A DNA stretch of 16,798 nucleotides from Chloroflexota bacterium (lineage in GTDB: Bacteria > Chloroflexota > Anaerolineae > Anaerolineales > JACQED01). This document shows positions 1 to 6,786 of the stretch, piece after piece. Position 1 is the stretch's first letter; each line of letters begins with the position of its first letter. The position numbers and the translations under genes were made by a program. The notes below the pieces were generated by a model. The model made no database searches. It had not been told where the DNA came from and saw only the letters and a program-made list of their open reading frames with translations. The DNA lies in contig JACQED010000124.1 in the NCBI GenBank assembly GCA_016200785.1, positions 1 to 16,798 of the forward strand, read 5' to 3'.

Positions 1-1590
1 CTGAAAGAACTGCAGGCGCTGGTCAAACCGCTCACCACCACCGATCCCTCTTCAGCGCTCACCGCCGGCCGCGCCGCCTCTGTGTCGAACGCAGCGGCCG
101 GCTATACCGTCCTGGCGGCCTCGGCGTCCAACAGCGCCATCGCGGGCGCCTATGCCATCAACGTCACCACCCTGGCCAGGGAGCACCGCGTCCGCTCGGA
201 TCAGCAGACGTATTCCGACCAGGCTCTAAACCTGTCGGGCACGATCCTGGTCGGCGGGGCCGCCGCGCGCTCGCAGACCACCGTCGCCACCATCGCCGAC
301 ACCGTCACCGCGTTCGGCACGGGTTCCATCGCCAGCGGCCAGAACGAGATCGGCACGGCGACCTATTACGTCGAGACGCGGAACGATGCTACCGCCGGCT
401 GGCAGTTCCGCCTGGTGGACGCCGACGGCAAGGCCGCGAGCATCCAGCAGGCCACTAGCGCAGGCACTTATACTAGCAACTGGCAGGCCATCCCCACCGG
501 CGGCGGGTCTTACGACACCGGGCGCGGGCTCACGCTCACCTTGGGCGGCGACAGCGGCTTGTATCAAGCCGCCGGCAAAGGCGCAGGCGCGGCGCAAGCG
601 TCCTATAGCGCGCAGGGCGCGAGCATCGCAGTCGCCGCAACCGACAGCCTGACTTCGATTGCCAGCGCAATCAACAGCGCGGCGTACGCCGAGGGCAACG
701 CCGTGGCCGCCACCGTAGTGGACCGACAACTGGTGCTGGCGGCCAAAGACACCGGCGCGGCCCACGCCGTCGCCGCCAGCGACTCGAGCGGCACGGCGCT
801 CCAATCGCTTGGCGTTCTCACCGCCGGCGGCGCATTCAAAAATGTGATGCAGACCGCCGCCGACGCCAGTTTCACCGTCAACGGCCTCTCGGTGACGCGC
901 GGCAAGAATGCCGCGATCACCGACGTCATCACCGGCGCAACACTCAACTTGGCCGCCGACGCCGAGGGCCGCAGCGCCACCCTGACTGTCAGCGTGGATA
1001 TGTCGGCCGCCCGAACAGCCGTCGAGAATTTCGTCGGCAAGTTCAACAGCGTCCAAAAATATCTCCAAGAAAAGACGGCCGTCACCGCAGTCAGCGACGG
1101 CACGACCACGACCTACACGCGCGGGGCGCTGGCGAACGACAGCATTTTCAATGACTTGCGGAGCGACCTGTTCTCGCTTTTCATGTCCGACGCCGCCAAC
1201 AGCGGCACGCTGAAAAACCTGCGCGACATCGGCCTGTCCATCAACGACAGCCTGCAGGCGACCGTCACCGACAGCGCCAAACTTGACTCGGCCCTGGCAA
1301 CCAATTTGGGCAACGTGGGCAAACTGTTCGATACCTTGATGGCCAAGTTCGATACGACGCTCAGCCGCTTCACCGGGGCCAGCAGCGGCTACCTGGACAG
1401 CGTGACCGCCTACGCCAACACCGAGATGGCCGAGGCCGATGCCGCGATCAAAGAGATGAATCTTCGCCTGGACGAAAAAGAGCAATCGCTCGTCAACCAG
1501 TTTGCCGAGATGCAGGCTCAGCTTGTCGAGGCGTCCTACCAGCAGCAACAATGGGCGAGCATCTATGGGGGGTTCAGCCGGTTCGTCTAA
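1..1590 (+). CDS. fliD: Flagellar filament cap protein FliD (5' end missing)
   Basis: FliD (HAP2) caps the growing filament and helps exported flagellin fold at the tip. The frame is open from base 1 with no start, so the N-terminal ~60 residues are missing and 529 codons are visible. The first residues (LKELQALVKPL, then GAYAINVTTLAREHRV) match the end of the FliD N-terminal domain. The later stretch FTVNGLSVTRGKNAAITDVI followed by VDMSAARTAVENFVGKFN is typical of the FliD C-terminal domain. The last ~60 residues (from YANTEMAEADAAIKEMN) form the expected coiled coil, ending in QQWASIYGGF. A GTG at position 82 is internal and is not the start. flaG follows after 47 bp. The middle is rich in Ala, Ser and Thr, as usual for the variable exposed part. 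What is seen is the domain pattern; the family assignment is secure. Confidence 0.95.
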   Translation: MKELQALVKPLTTTDPSSALTAGRAASVSNAAAGYTVLAASASNSAIAGAYAINVTTLAREHRVRSDQQTYSDQALNLSGTILVGGAAARSQTTVATIADTVTAFGTGSIASGQNEIGTATYYVETRNDATAGWQFRLVDADGKAASIQQATSAGTYTSNWQAIPTGGGSYDTGRGLTLTLGGDSGLYQAAGKGAGAAQASYSAQGASIAVAATDSLTSIASAINSAAYAEGNAVAATVVDRQLVLAAKDTGAAHAVAASDSSGTALQSLGVLTAGGAFKNVMQTAADASFTVNGLSVTRGKNAAITDVITGATLNLAADAEGRSATLTVSVDMSAARTAVENFVGKFNSVQKYLQEKTAVTAVSDGTTTTYTRGALANDSIFNDLRSDLFSLFMSDAANSGTLKNLRDIGLSINDSLQATVTDSAKLDSALATNLGNVGKLFDTLMAKFDTTLSRFTGASSGYLDSVTAYANTEMAEADAAIKEMNLRLDEKEQSLVNQFAEMQAQLVEASYQQQQWASIYGGFSRFV

Positions 1591-1637
1591 CGTTCTAGTC
1601 GGGCAAGGAGGCCCGGCAGCCATTCACGGAGGAAACC

Positions 1638-1955
1638 ATGCCAGACAACTCGACCGTGCCCGTCCATCGGGTCGCTCCGGCCGGATTCGAAACCGCCGCC
1701 GCGCAGCCCGCGCGCGCGGCCCCGACCGATCGCGCCCCAACCAAACCCGAGGCCAAAGCCGACAGCGCGGCGGGCCGGCCGCGCCCCGCGCCCGGCAGCG
1801 CCCGCGACGTTCGCTTGCGCTTCAAGATTGATCCCAAGACCAACGAAGTCACCGTCCTGCTCGTTGACGTTGCCAGCCGGCGAGTTGTCCGCACCATTCC
1901 GCCGGATGAGTTGCGCACATTGGTCGAGAAGGAATTGGTGGATTTGTTTGCGTAG
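1638..1955 (+). CDS. flaG: FlaG family protein
   Basis: This is a 105-residue FlaG-type protein. FlaG members are small proteins encoded beside fliD and fliS that influence filament length; the mechanism is poorly known. The first ~55 residues are a low-complexity Ala/Pro/Arg stretch. The last ~50 hold the family pattern: LRFKIDPKTNEVTVLLVDVA, then RRVVRTIPPDE and a final amphipathic helix (LRTLVEKELVDLF). The start is supported by GGAGG at 1628-1632, five bases before the ATG. The stop codon (1953-1955) lies inside the left arm of an inverted repeat. The gene sits between fliD and fliS, which is the usual order. Confidence 0.88.
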   Translation: MPDNSTVPVHRVAPAGFETAAAQPARAAPTDRAPTKPEAKADSAAGRPRPAPGSARDVRLRFKIDPKTNEVTVLLVDVASRRVVRTIPPDELRTLVEKELVDLFA

Positions 1956-1986
1956 AGACGTTGCACGCAACGTCTCCACGCTACGC
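1950..1986. repeat. Nested inverted-repeat element at the flaG stop
   Basis: The outer arms GCGTAG (1950-1955) and CTACGC (1981-1986) enclose a perfect inner stem, AGACGTTGC (1956-1964) with GCAACGTCT (1967-1975). An unpaired CCACG (1976-1980) lies on the right side. The left arm contains the flaG stop codon. No T-run follows, so a classical intrinsic terminator is unlikely, though the RNA hairpin could slow 3' decay. Elements of this AGACGTTGC/GCAACGTCT kind are, as I recall, dispersed repeats in cyanobacteria and Chloroflexota. That link is from memory. Confidence 0.75.
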
Positions 1987-2022
1987 GGCGGCGGAATTCA
2001 GCCGATCTTAATGCCCGACGCC

Positions 2023-2049
2023 TGAAACTCGGCGCCGGGTTGCCGATAC
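2023..2049 (+). promoter_or_regulatory. Candidate sigma-28 (FliA) promoter for fliS
   Basis: TGAA at 2023-2026, a 15-base spacer and GCCGATAC at 2042-2049 match the flagellar sigma-28 consensus TAAA-N15-GCCGATAA at 10 of 12 positions with exact spacing. It lies 24 bp upstream of the first fliS-like ATG, in the 118-bp gap after flaG. Late expression of fliS from FliA would make biological sense. It is a pattern match only; the sequence gives no proof of activity. Confidence 0.4.
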
Positions 2050-2065
2050 CGAATGCAGAAAGGAA

Positions 2066-2252
2066 ATGGAGAGATGATGCAGACTGCTTATAGAGCACAG
2101 GCGCAGGAATACCGCCAACAGGAAATCATGGGCGCCAGCCCGGTGCATCTGGTGGTCATGGAGAGATGATGCAGACTGCTTATAGAGCACAGGCGCAGGA
2201 ATACCGCCAACAGGAAATCATGGGCGCCAGCCCGGTGCATCTGGTGGTCATG
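2066..2252 (+). repeat. 92-bp tandem duplication over the fliS start
   Basis: Bases 2066-2160 recur without mismatch at 2158-2252, a direct tandem repeat with period 92 and a shared ATG at the join. The period is not a multiple of three, so reading from the first copy into the second shifts frame and hits a stop at once. The copies have not diverged, so the event is recent, or it is an assembly or sequencing artefact. Confidence 0.95.
2074..2169 (+). pseudogene. Truncated fliS 5' copy (31-codon leader ORF)
   Basis: The first copy of the duplication begins MMQTAYRAQAQEYRQQEIMG, as FliS does, but runs into MER and a TGA at 2167-2169. It has the better ribosome site: AAAGGA at 2059-2064, nine bases before the ATG. 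Its TGA overlaps the ATG (2166-2168) of the intact gene as ATGA. It therefore looks like a duplicated, truncated fliS head that now acts as an upstream ORF and could feed ribosomes to the real fliS by termination and reinitiation. That role is inference. Confidence 0.6.
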
Positions 2253-2612
2253 ACTTACGACTTGGCAATCCGGGCGTGCGAAGGGCAGGAACGTCCCCGC
2301 GCCCTCACGGCCGTCAGCGTGCTGCGCGATGCCTTGAACTTCGACTACGGCGAAGTGGCGGTCGGCCTGTTCGCGCTCTATCAGTGGTGCCTTGACTGCA
2401 TCCGTCACGACAACTACGCCGACGCGCTCAAGACCTTGCGCGGCCTGCGGGAAGCCTGGGCGACCGTCGAGCAGCGCCTTTCTCCAGGCCCCACCATGGC
2501 TAGCGACGTCGAGGCTGACCCGCGTGTCAGCCCAACCGCCGACCCGCAACCCGACCCGCGCGTTCTTACTCACGCCGTTCACGGAAGACAACCTCAATGG
2601 GCGACCCCGTGA
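2166..2612 (+). CDS. fliS: Flagellar export chaperone FliS
   Basis: FliS binds the C-terminal part of flagellin in the cytoplasm, prevents early polymerisation and delivers it to the export gate. The 148-residue product opens with the family signature YRQQEIMGASPVHLVVMTYD, comparable to the usual 'tASPgeLvlmLYdGai'. Helical segments follow (residues ~30-115), with a low-complexity Pro-rich tail (from ~117). The length is slightly above the usual ~130 because of that tail. Start codons at 2166 and 2169 are both possible. The start region is duplicated, so the original AAAGGA site now lies 92 bp further upstream and only GGAGAG directly precedes this ATG. Initiation therefore probably depends on coupling to the upstream mini-ORF. 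Confidence 0.85.
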   Translation: MMQTAYRAQAQEYRQQEIMGASPVHLVVMTYDLAIRACEGQERPRALTAVSVLRDALNFDYGEVAVGLFALYQWCLDCIRHDNYADALKTLRGLREAWATVEQRLSPGPTMASDVEADPRVSPTADPQPDPRVLTHAVHGRQPQWATP

Positions 2613-2797
2613 ACAAGCTAACCCCTCAGGCCGAATCACGGCCTCGATCCGCGCCGTCGGTCTCTTGGCCGGAACAGGGCCGGCGCGTCCGCTGGGAACG
2701 CGACCCCGACGATCCGGAGCAGATCATCATCCGCGACGCCGTCACCGGCGACGTGTTGGCCGTGGTGCGCAGCCTGTTCGACCCGTGGGCGAGTTGA
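2597..2797 (+). CDS. Small hypothetical protein after fliS
   Basis: This 66-residue ORF overlaps the end of fliS by 16 bp, with a weak ribosome site (GGAAGA at 2583-2588). I do not recognise it. The first half is basic and Pro/Ser-rich. The second half (DPDDPEQIIIRDAVTGDV, then LAVVRSLFDPWAS) could form a two-stranded beta hairpin. That part faintly recalls the FlaG core (strand, acidic turn, strand, then 'iRxI'), but the likeness is too weak to assign. The position fits a FliT-like or other accessory filament protein. The overlap with fliS argues that it is translated. A 5-bp hairpin GCGAG/CTCGC (2789-2802) spans its stop. Confidence 0.5.
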   Translation: MGDPVNKLTPQAESRPRSAPSVSWPEQGRRVRWERDPDDPEQIIIRDAVTGDVLAVVRSLFDPWAS

Positions 2798-2930
2798 CTC
2801 GCTTCACGCCGAATTTATTCAGCCTTCACCCTCGTTTTACTGCCCCCTCCCGGCGGACGTGCTAGCATGATCCTGGCGCGGCCAATCGGCCGGACGCCGA
2901 CCGCCTGCCATTGACCGTCGCCGGGAGAAC
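2798..2930 (+). other. Gap between filament and basal-body gene groups
   Basis: This 133-bp non-coding gap is the largest between intact genes here and is the natural place for a promoter of the downstream operon. I see no strong promoter. TTTACT (2836-2841) and TAGCAT (2863-2868) resemble -35 and -10 boxes, but the 21-base spacer is too long. A short GCGAG/CTCGC hairpin at its left edge lacks a T-run, so it is at best a weak terminator. Confidence 0.35.
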
Positions 2931-4340
2931 ATGCTCACCTCCGACATTCGCACAGACTTCTGGCCGTTCCTGCCGCCGACCGCCGGGTCAACGAATTCGT
3001 TGACACCCGCCGCGTTCGGCTCTGGCCAGGCCGCCGATTTCGGCAGATCGTTCGGCGCGCCGTTCGAACTGCTCCTGGCTCAGGTGTTGCTCCGCCTGCT
3101 CGACCGGCTGGAGGCGACCTCCCCCCTGCCTCCAGCCGCCGATTCAACCCTCCCGCCGCCAATCAATCGCGCCAGCCTGCCCGCGCCGACGTGGATCTAT
3201 CCCACCCCGGCCCCCCAGCCGGCTGAAGACTCATTATTCGTCCCTCAGCCTTCATCCTTTTCGCTGGCCGAAGTCGCCGCCAAGCAGGCCTATCAGCAAG
3301 CCGCGCCGGCCCCCGCCCCGGCGCCCGTCCCGACTCCCGCCTCGGCTCTCACTCCCGCCCCCGTCCCGGCAAACCAATCAGTCTTCAGTGTTCAGTCGTC
3401 AGTCGTCAGACTGAAGACTGACGACTGGCGTCTGACGACTGACTCCACCCCCCTCGCCCTCTCCGACTTCCCCCGCCCGCCCGGCGACAACGGGCGCGGG
3501 ATGCACTGGATTCCGACGACGGCCTCCACGCCTGAAGTGGTAGATCGGTTCATGAGCGCCCTCAAGGCCATGCGCATCAAGTGGGTCACGTTCCTGAACG
3601 ACGGGGCGAACATCGGAGCCAACGATTACCTCGTGCAGCAGTTGAAGGCCAACGGCATGGAGCCGATCATGCGGATTTACACGCCCGGCCTCCAACCCGT
3701 CAGCGGCGACCTCGGCGCGGCGGTGCGGCACTACAAATCGCTCGGTGTGTCGTACTTCCAACTTTATAACGAGCCGAATCACTCCATCGAGAACGACGGC
3801 CGCCAGCCGGACGTGAGTCGCTACCTCGACCTGTGGATCCCGGCGGCCAAGGCGGTGATTGACAACGGCGGCCTGCCCGGCTTCGGCGCGCTCAGCCCCG
3901 GCGGCGAATTTCAAGACACCGAGTTCTTGAAACAGGCGATTGACGGCCTGCAAGCGCGCGGCGAACTCGGCCTGCTCGACCAGGCGTGGCTTGCGATCCA
4001 CAACTATCAGGGCGACCGCGCCACCGCCGATACGGGCGGCTTCAGCCGCTTCAAAGTCTATGCCGACATCTTGCAGGAAAAACTCGGGCGCGTGTTGCCG
4101 ATGATCGGCACCGAGGGCGGCTCCTTCGTCTCCGGCCCGCAAGACGAAGCCCGCCGCATCACGCTCGTCACCGATGCCTATCGCTACATGGTAAATCGTG
4201 AACCGTACAACTTCGCCTACACCTACTGGGTCATCGCCAACGAAGCCGGCGGCGCCGCCGATCCGGCGTGGGAATGGCAGGCCTTGATCCACAAGGACGG
4301 GCAGAGTCCGTTGGTAGATGCGTTGAGAGAATTAACGTGA
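2931..4340 (+). CDS. Clan-A-like glycoside hydrolase in flagellar operon
   Basis: The product has 469 residues. The C-terminal ~300 (from GMHWIPTTAS, residue ~188) look like a (beta/alpha)8 glycoside hydrolase of clan GH-A. The likely acid/base is E281 in YNEPN, at the end of a strand. The likely nucleophile is E395 in IGTEGGS, and a Trp-containing late strand (YTYWVIANE) follows. The substrate cannot be read from sequence; wall glycan or flagellar-associated sugar is a guess from context. No signal peptide is visible. Residues 45-61 form a Leu-rich amphipathic helix, followed by a Pro/Ala linker to ~185. That linker holds an in-frame copy of the 18-bp palindrome (residues 20-26 region) and a 63-bp heptamer block. 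The start is supported by GGGAG at 2923-2927. flgC follows after 7 bp, so it is co-transcribed with rod genes. Confidence 0.8.
   Translation: MLTSDIRTDFWPFLPPTAGSTNSLTPAAFGSGQAADFGRSFGAPFELLLAQVLLRLLDRLEATSPLPPAADSTLPPPINRASLPAPTWIYPTPAPQPAEDSLFVPQPSSFSLAEVAAKQAYQQAAPAPAPAPVPTPASALTPAPVPANQSVFSVQSSVVRLKTDDWRLTTDSTPLALSDFPRPPGDNGRGMHWIPTTASTPEVVDRFMSALKAMRIKWVTFLNDGANIGANDYLVQQLKANGMEPIMRIYTPGLQPVSGDLGAAVRHYKSLGVSYFQLYNEPNHSIENDGRQPDVSRYLDLWIPAAKAVIDNGGLPGFGALSPGGEFQDTEFLKQAIDGLQARGELGLLDQAWLAIHNYQGDRATADTGGFSRFKVYADILQEKLGRVLPMIGTEGGSFVSGPQDEARRITLVTDAYRYMVNREPYNFAYTYWVIANEAGGAADPAWEWQALIHKDGQSPLVDALRELT
2987..3004. repeat. 18-bp palindrome, copy 1 (in glycoside hydrolase)
   Basis: This is a perfect palindrome, GTCAACGAATTCGTTGAC, followed by ACCCG as in the other copies. 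It is read as STNSL (STNSLTP with the following bases) near the N-terminus of the glycoside hydrolase, in a disordered stretch. Confidence 0.95.
3379..3441. repeat. Nine-unit heptanucleotide repeat, in frame
   Basis: Nine 7-base units run without a gap. Four are of the CAGTCGT type (CAGTCTT, CAGTGTT, then CAGTCGT twice), CAGACTG sits at the turn, and four are mainly of the complementary ACGACTG type. The result is an inverted pair of heptamer arrays; for example, 3398-3410 is exactly complementary to 3431-3443. The block is 63 bp, or 21 codons, so it keeps the frame of the glycoside hydrolase, where it adds a Ser/Val/Asp/Thr-rich segment to the linker. It resembles the short tandemly repeated repetitive (STRR) heptamers known from cyanobacteria. 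Confidence 0.85.
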
Positions 4341-4347
4341 GGGACTT

Positions 4348-4803
4348 ATGAGTTTCTGGGACAGTCTAAAAATCGGCTCTTCGGCGCTCACCGCCCAGCG
4401 CCTGCGGCTCGACGTGATCGCCAACAACGTCGCCAACGCCGAAACGACGCACACCGCCGATGGCGGGCCGTACCGGCGGCAGGATGTCGTCTTCACGCCG
4501 CAGGGCCAAAGTCTCTTCCTCCCGGCGTTGGCGCGCGCCTTACACGATCCGCAGGCCGCCCCTACGCTCGCCGCCGGCGGCGTGCAGGTGGCGCAGATCG
4601 TCACCGACGAGACCGAAGGCCCGCGCGTCCACGATCCCTCTCACCCCGACGCCGACAAGGAGGGCTACGTGACCTATCCTAACGTCAACCTCGTCACCGA
4701 GATGACCAACATGCTCTCGGCCACCCGCTCCTACGAAGCCGCCCTCGCGGCCATCGAGTCCGCCAAGCGTATGGCGCTGAGGGCATTGGAGATCGGGCGA
4801 TAA
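4348..4803 (+). CDS. flgC: Flagellar proximal rod protein FlgC
   Basis: FlgC is a rod subunit assembled in the periplasm or cell wall above the MS ring, exported by the flagellar type III system. The 151-residue product starts with the rod/hook N-terminal motif (SSALTAQRLRLDVIANNVAN). It ends with the matching C-terminal helix (NLVTEMTNMLSATRSYEAAL, then ESAKRMALRALEIG), and YVTYPNVN precedes that helix, as in FlgC. The length is normal. GAGGGA (4339-4344) overlaps the end of the upstream gene and serves as ribosome site. fliE follows 33 bp downstream, the common flgC-fliE order. The usual upstream partner flgB is not here; it lies at 10901. Confidence 0.95.
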   Translation: MSFWDSLKIGSSALTAQRLRLDVIANNVANAETTHTADGGPYRRQDVVFTPQGQSLFLPALARALHDPQAAPTLAAGGVQVAQIVTDETEGPRVHDPSHPDADKEGYVTYPNVNLVTEMTNMLSATRSYEAALAAIESAKRMALRALEIGR

Positions 4804-4836
4804 CTAAACTCCAATCCCTGATTACCGGATCCCACC

Positions 4837-5148
4837 ATGAGCATTACCAGCGCCAACCCCCTCCCCCTCGTCAAGCCCGCCGAATTGCTCGCACACGGCG
4901 CCTCAGCCCAGCGGGGCGAGGCTGGCGCCGGCGACGTCAAGGCCACCTTCGCGCAGGCCCTCGACTCGCTCAGCCAGTCGCAAAACAACAGCGACGCGCT
5001 CCTGCAAAAACTGGCGGCGGGCGAAAATGTGGACCTGCATCAGGTGATGATCGCCACCGAGCAGACCGACGTCGCCTTCCGCGTCGCGCTGGCGATGCGC
5101 GACCGGTTGGTGGAAGCCTATCACGACGTCATGCGCATGGCCGTGTAG
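4837..5148 (+). CDS. fliE: Flagellar MS-ring/rod junction protein FliE
   Basis: FliE links the MS ring to the rod and is among the first export substrates. The 103-residue length is typical. After a variable N-terminus, the conserved part is VKATFAQALDSLSQSQNNSD, then the strongly diagnostic GENVDLHQVMIATEQTDVAF and the ending RDRLVEAYHDVMRMAV. Together these form the two-helix FliE fold. It lies between flgC and fliF, as in most bacteria. The ribosome site is weak (GGATCC region), so translation may be coupled to flgC. Confidence 0.95.
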   Translation: MSITSANPLPLVKPAELLAHGASAQRGEAGAGDVKATFAQALDSLSQSQNNSDALLQKLAAGENVDLHQVMIATEQTDVAFRVALAMRDRLVEAYHDVMRMAV

Positions 5149-5157
5149 AGGTTCTAA

Positions 5158-6786
5158 GTGCTCAACCGACTCCGACAACAGCTGCTCGATTTTTGGGGAC
5201 GCCAGACCAGAGGCCAGCGGCTCCTGCTGATCACCCTGGTCGCCGCCGGAGCGATCGCCATCGGCCTGTTCACCGCCTGGGCCAGCACGCCGACCTACGC
5301 CGTGGCCTTCAGCGGCCTGAGCGAAGCTGACGCCGGCCAGATCGTCGAAAAACTGGCCGCCGACGACATCCCGTACAAGGTCGACCGGAACAGCACGATC
5401 CTCGTGCCGTCCGATCAAGTCTACGAAGTGCGCCTGGCCATGGCCCGCCAGGGGTTGCCGCAGGGCGGCACGGTGGGATTTGAACTCTTCAGCGGCACGA
5501 CGCTGGGCATGACCGAATTCACCCAGCGCGTGAACTATCAGCGCGCGCTGGAGGGCGAACTCGAGCGCACCATCGGCAGCCTGCAGGCCGTGCAGGCCGT
5601 CCGCGTTCACATCGTCGCGCCCGAAAAGGCGCTCCTCGCCTCCGAGCAATCGCCCACGACCGCCTCCGTCACCCTGCATCTCAAGCCTGGCGCGAGCCTC
5701 GACGCCGCGCAAGTGCGGGCGATCACCCACCTCGTCGCCAGTAGCGTCGAGGGGCTCAAGCCGGAGAACGTGGTGGTGTTGGATGTGGAGGGCAACCTAC
5801 TGGCGGGCGGTGCTGACGGGCCGGGCAGCGCCGCCTCCGCGAGCGACAGCCGCCGCGCCGCCGAAGCCGCCTACGCCGCCCAGATACAGAGCCGAGTCCG
5901 CAACCTGCTCGACAACGTACTCGGGCCGAACAAGTCGGTGGTTCAGGCCAGCGTGGCGATGGACTGGTCGCAGAAAGACGTCACCACGCAGGGGTTCGAC
6001 CCGGCCGGCACCATTCGCAGTTCACAAACCATCACCGAGACGTTCGTCGGCGACGCCGGCGCGGTGGGCGGCATTCCCGGCGCGGCCGCCAACCTGCCCG
6101 ACCTGAGCGCGAGCAAGACCATCACCGACACTCAGACCTCACAGTATCAGCGCCTCGAAAACACCACCAACTACGAAATCACTCAGGTCGAGTCGCACGA
6201 GGTCGTTGCGCCCGGTCGGGTCGAACGCATTTCGCTGTCGGTGCTGGTGGACGGCGTCACCGACACTCAGCAGTTGACCAGCCTGCGCGCTGCAGTGGTC
6301 GCGGCCGCCGGCATAGACGAGACGCGCGGCGATACGCTGGCGGTCGAGTCGCTGGCCTTCGATCGAACGTATTACGCGCAGCAGACCGCCGAGATGAAAC
6401 AGGCATCGCAGACCGACCTGTACTTTAAGATCGGCACGGGCGTAGGCGCGCTGTTGTTGCTGGCCGCTTTGCTCTGGTACGTGCAGCGGCTGCTGGCGAA
6501 TTTGCGGCTGGCCTCGGCTGAAATCTGGACGCCCATCCAGGAACCGGCCGCCCAGGCGGCGTTGGCTGCCCCGGCCAGGGCCGGCTTGCAGCCTCCCGCC
6601 GCTGGCTCGGCCGTCGCAGCCGCAGCCCAGGTCAGGGCGCGACTGCCGGCAGCCACCGCCCGGCGGCCCACCGCCGAAGACGAACAACTTCAACGGGCCG
6701 TGGTGCGCATCGCCGAGCAAGACCCGTCTACCGTCACCGAGATCATCCATCTGTGGCTGAAGGAGGACGAGGCCAAGCATGTCTGA
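5158..6786 (+). CDS. fliF: Flagellar MS-ring protein FliF
   Basis: FliF forms the membrane MS ring that anchors the rod, houses the export gate and carries the rotor. The 542-residue product begins at GTG with AGAGG six bases upstream. Transmembrane helix 1 covers residues ~20-42 and helix 2 ~423-443. Between them lie the ring-building domains, with typical stretches such as YAVAFSGLSEADAGQIVEKL and VNYQRALEGELERTIGSL, plus the loop QTSQYQRLENTTNYEI. The cytoplasmic tail ends DPSTVTEIIHLWLKED, the segment that binds the FliG N-terminal domain. The linker after helix 2 is Ala/Pro-rich. The last bases overlap the start of fliG by 8 bp, consistent with the tight coupling of the two partners. Confidence 0.97.
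   Translation: MLNRLRQQLLDFWGRQTRGQRLLLITLVAAGAIAIGLFTAWASTPTYAVAFSGLSEADAGQIVEKLAADDIPYKVDRNSTILVPSDQVYEVRLAMARQGLPQGGTVGFELFSGTTLGMTEFTQRVNYQRALEGELERTIGSLQAVQAVRVHIVAPEKALLASEQSPTTASVTLHLKPGASLDAAQVRAITHLVASSVEGLKPENVVVLDVEGNLLAGGADGPGSAASASDSRRAAEAAYAAQIQSRVRNLLDNVLGPNKSVVQASVAMDWSQKDVTTQGFDPAGTIRSSQTITETFVGDAGAVGGIPGAAANLPDLSASKTITDTQTSQYQRLENTTNYEITQVESHEVVAPGRVERISLSVLVDGVTDTQQLTSLRAAVVAAAGIDETRGDTLAVESLAFDRTYYAQQTAEMKQASQTDLYFKIGTGVGALLLLAALLWYVQRLLANLRLASAEIWTPIQEPAAQAALAAPARAGLQPPAAGSAVAAAAQVRARLPAATARRPTAEDEQLQRAVVRIAEQDPSTVTEIIHLWLKEDEAKHV

Noticed and set aside
1600..1615. CGGGC/GCCCG hairpin between fliD and flaG
   Set aside because: Only five base pairs with no T-run. Such short GC stems are expected by chance in this composition.
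226..1623. Long minus-strand open frame opposite fliD and similar long antisense frames (for example 8348-9937)
   Set aside because: They are products of GC-rich codon use on the plus strand, have no family resemblance, no ribosome sites and Arg/Gly/His-biased composition. They are shadows.
2836..2868. Housekeeping promoter TTTACT / TAGCAT before the glycoside hydrolase
   Set aside because: The 21-base spacer is outside the usual 16-18 and neither box is close to consensus, so I mention it only in the gap entry.
3379..3443. CRISPR-like array from the regular repeats
   Set aside because: Units are seven bases with no spacers, and there are no cas genes in the window.
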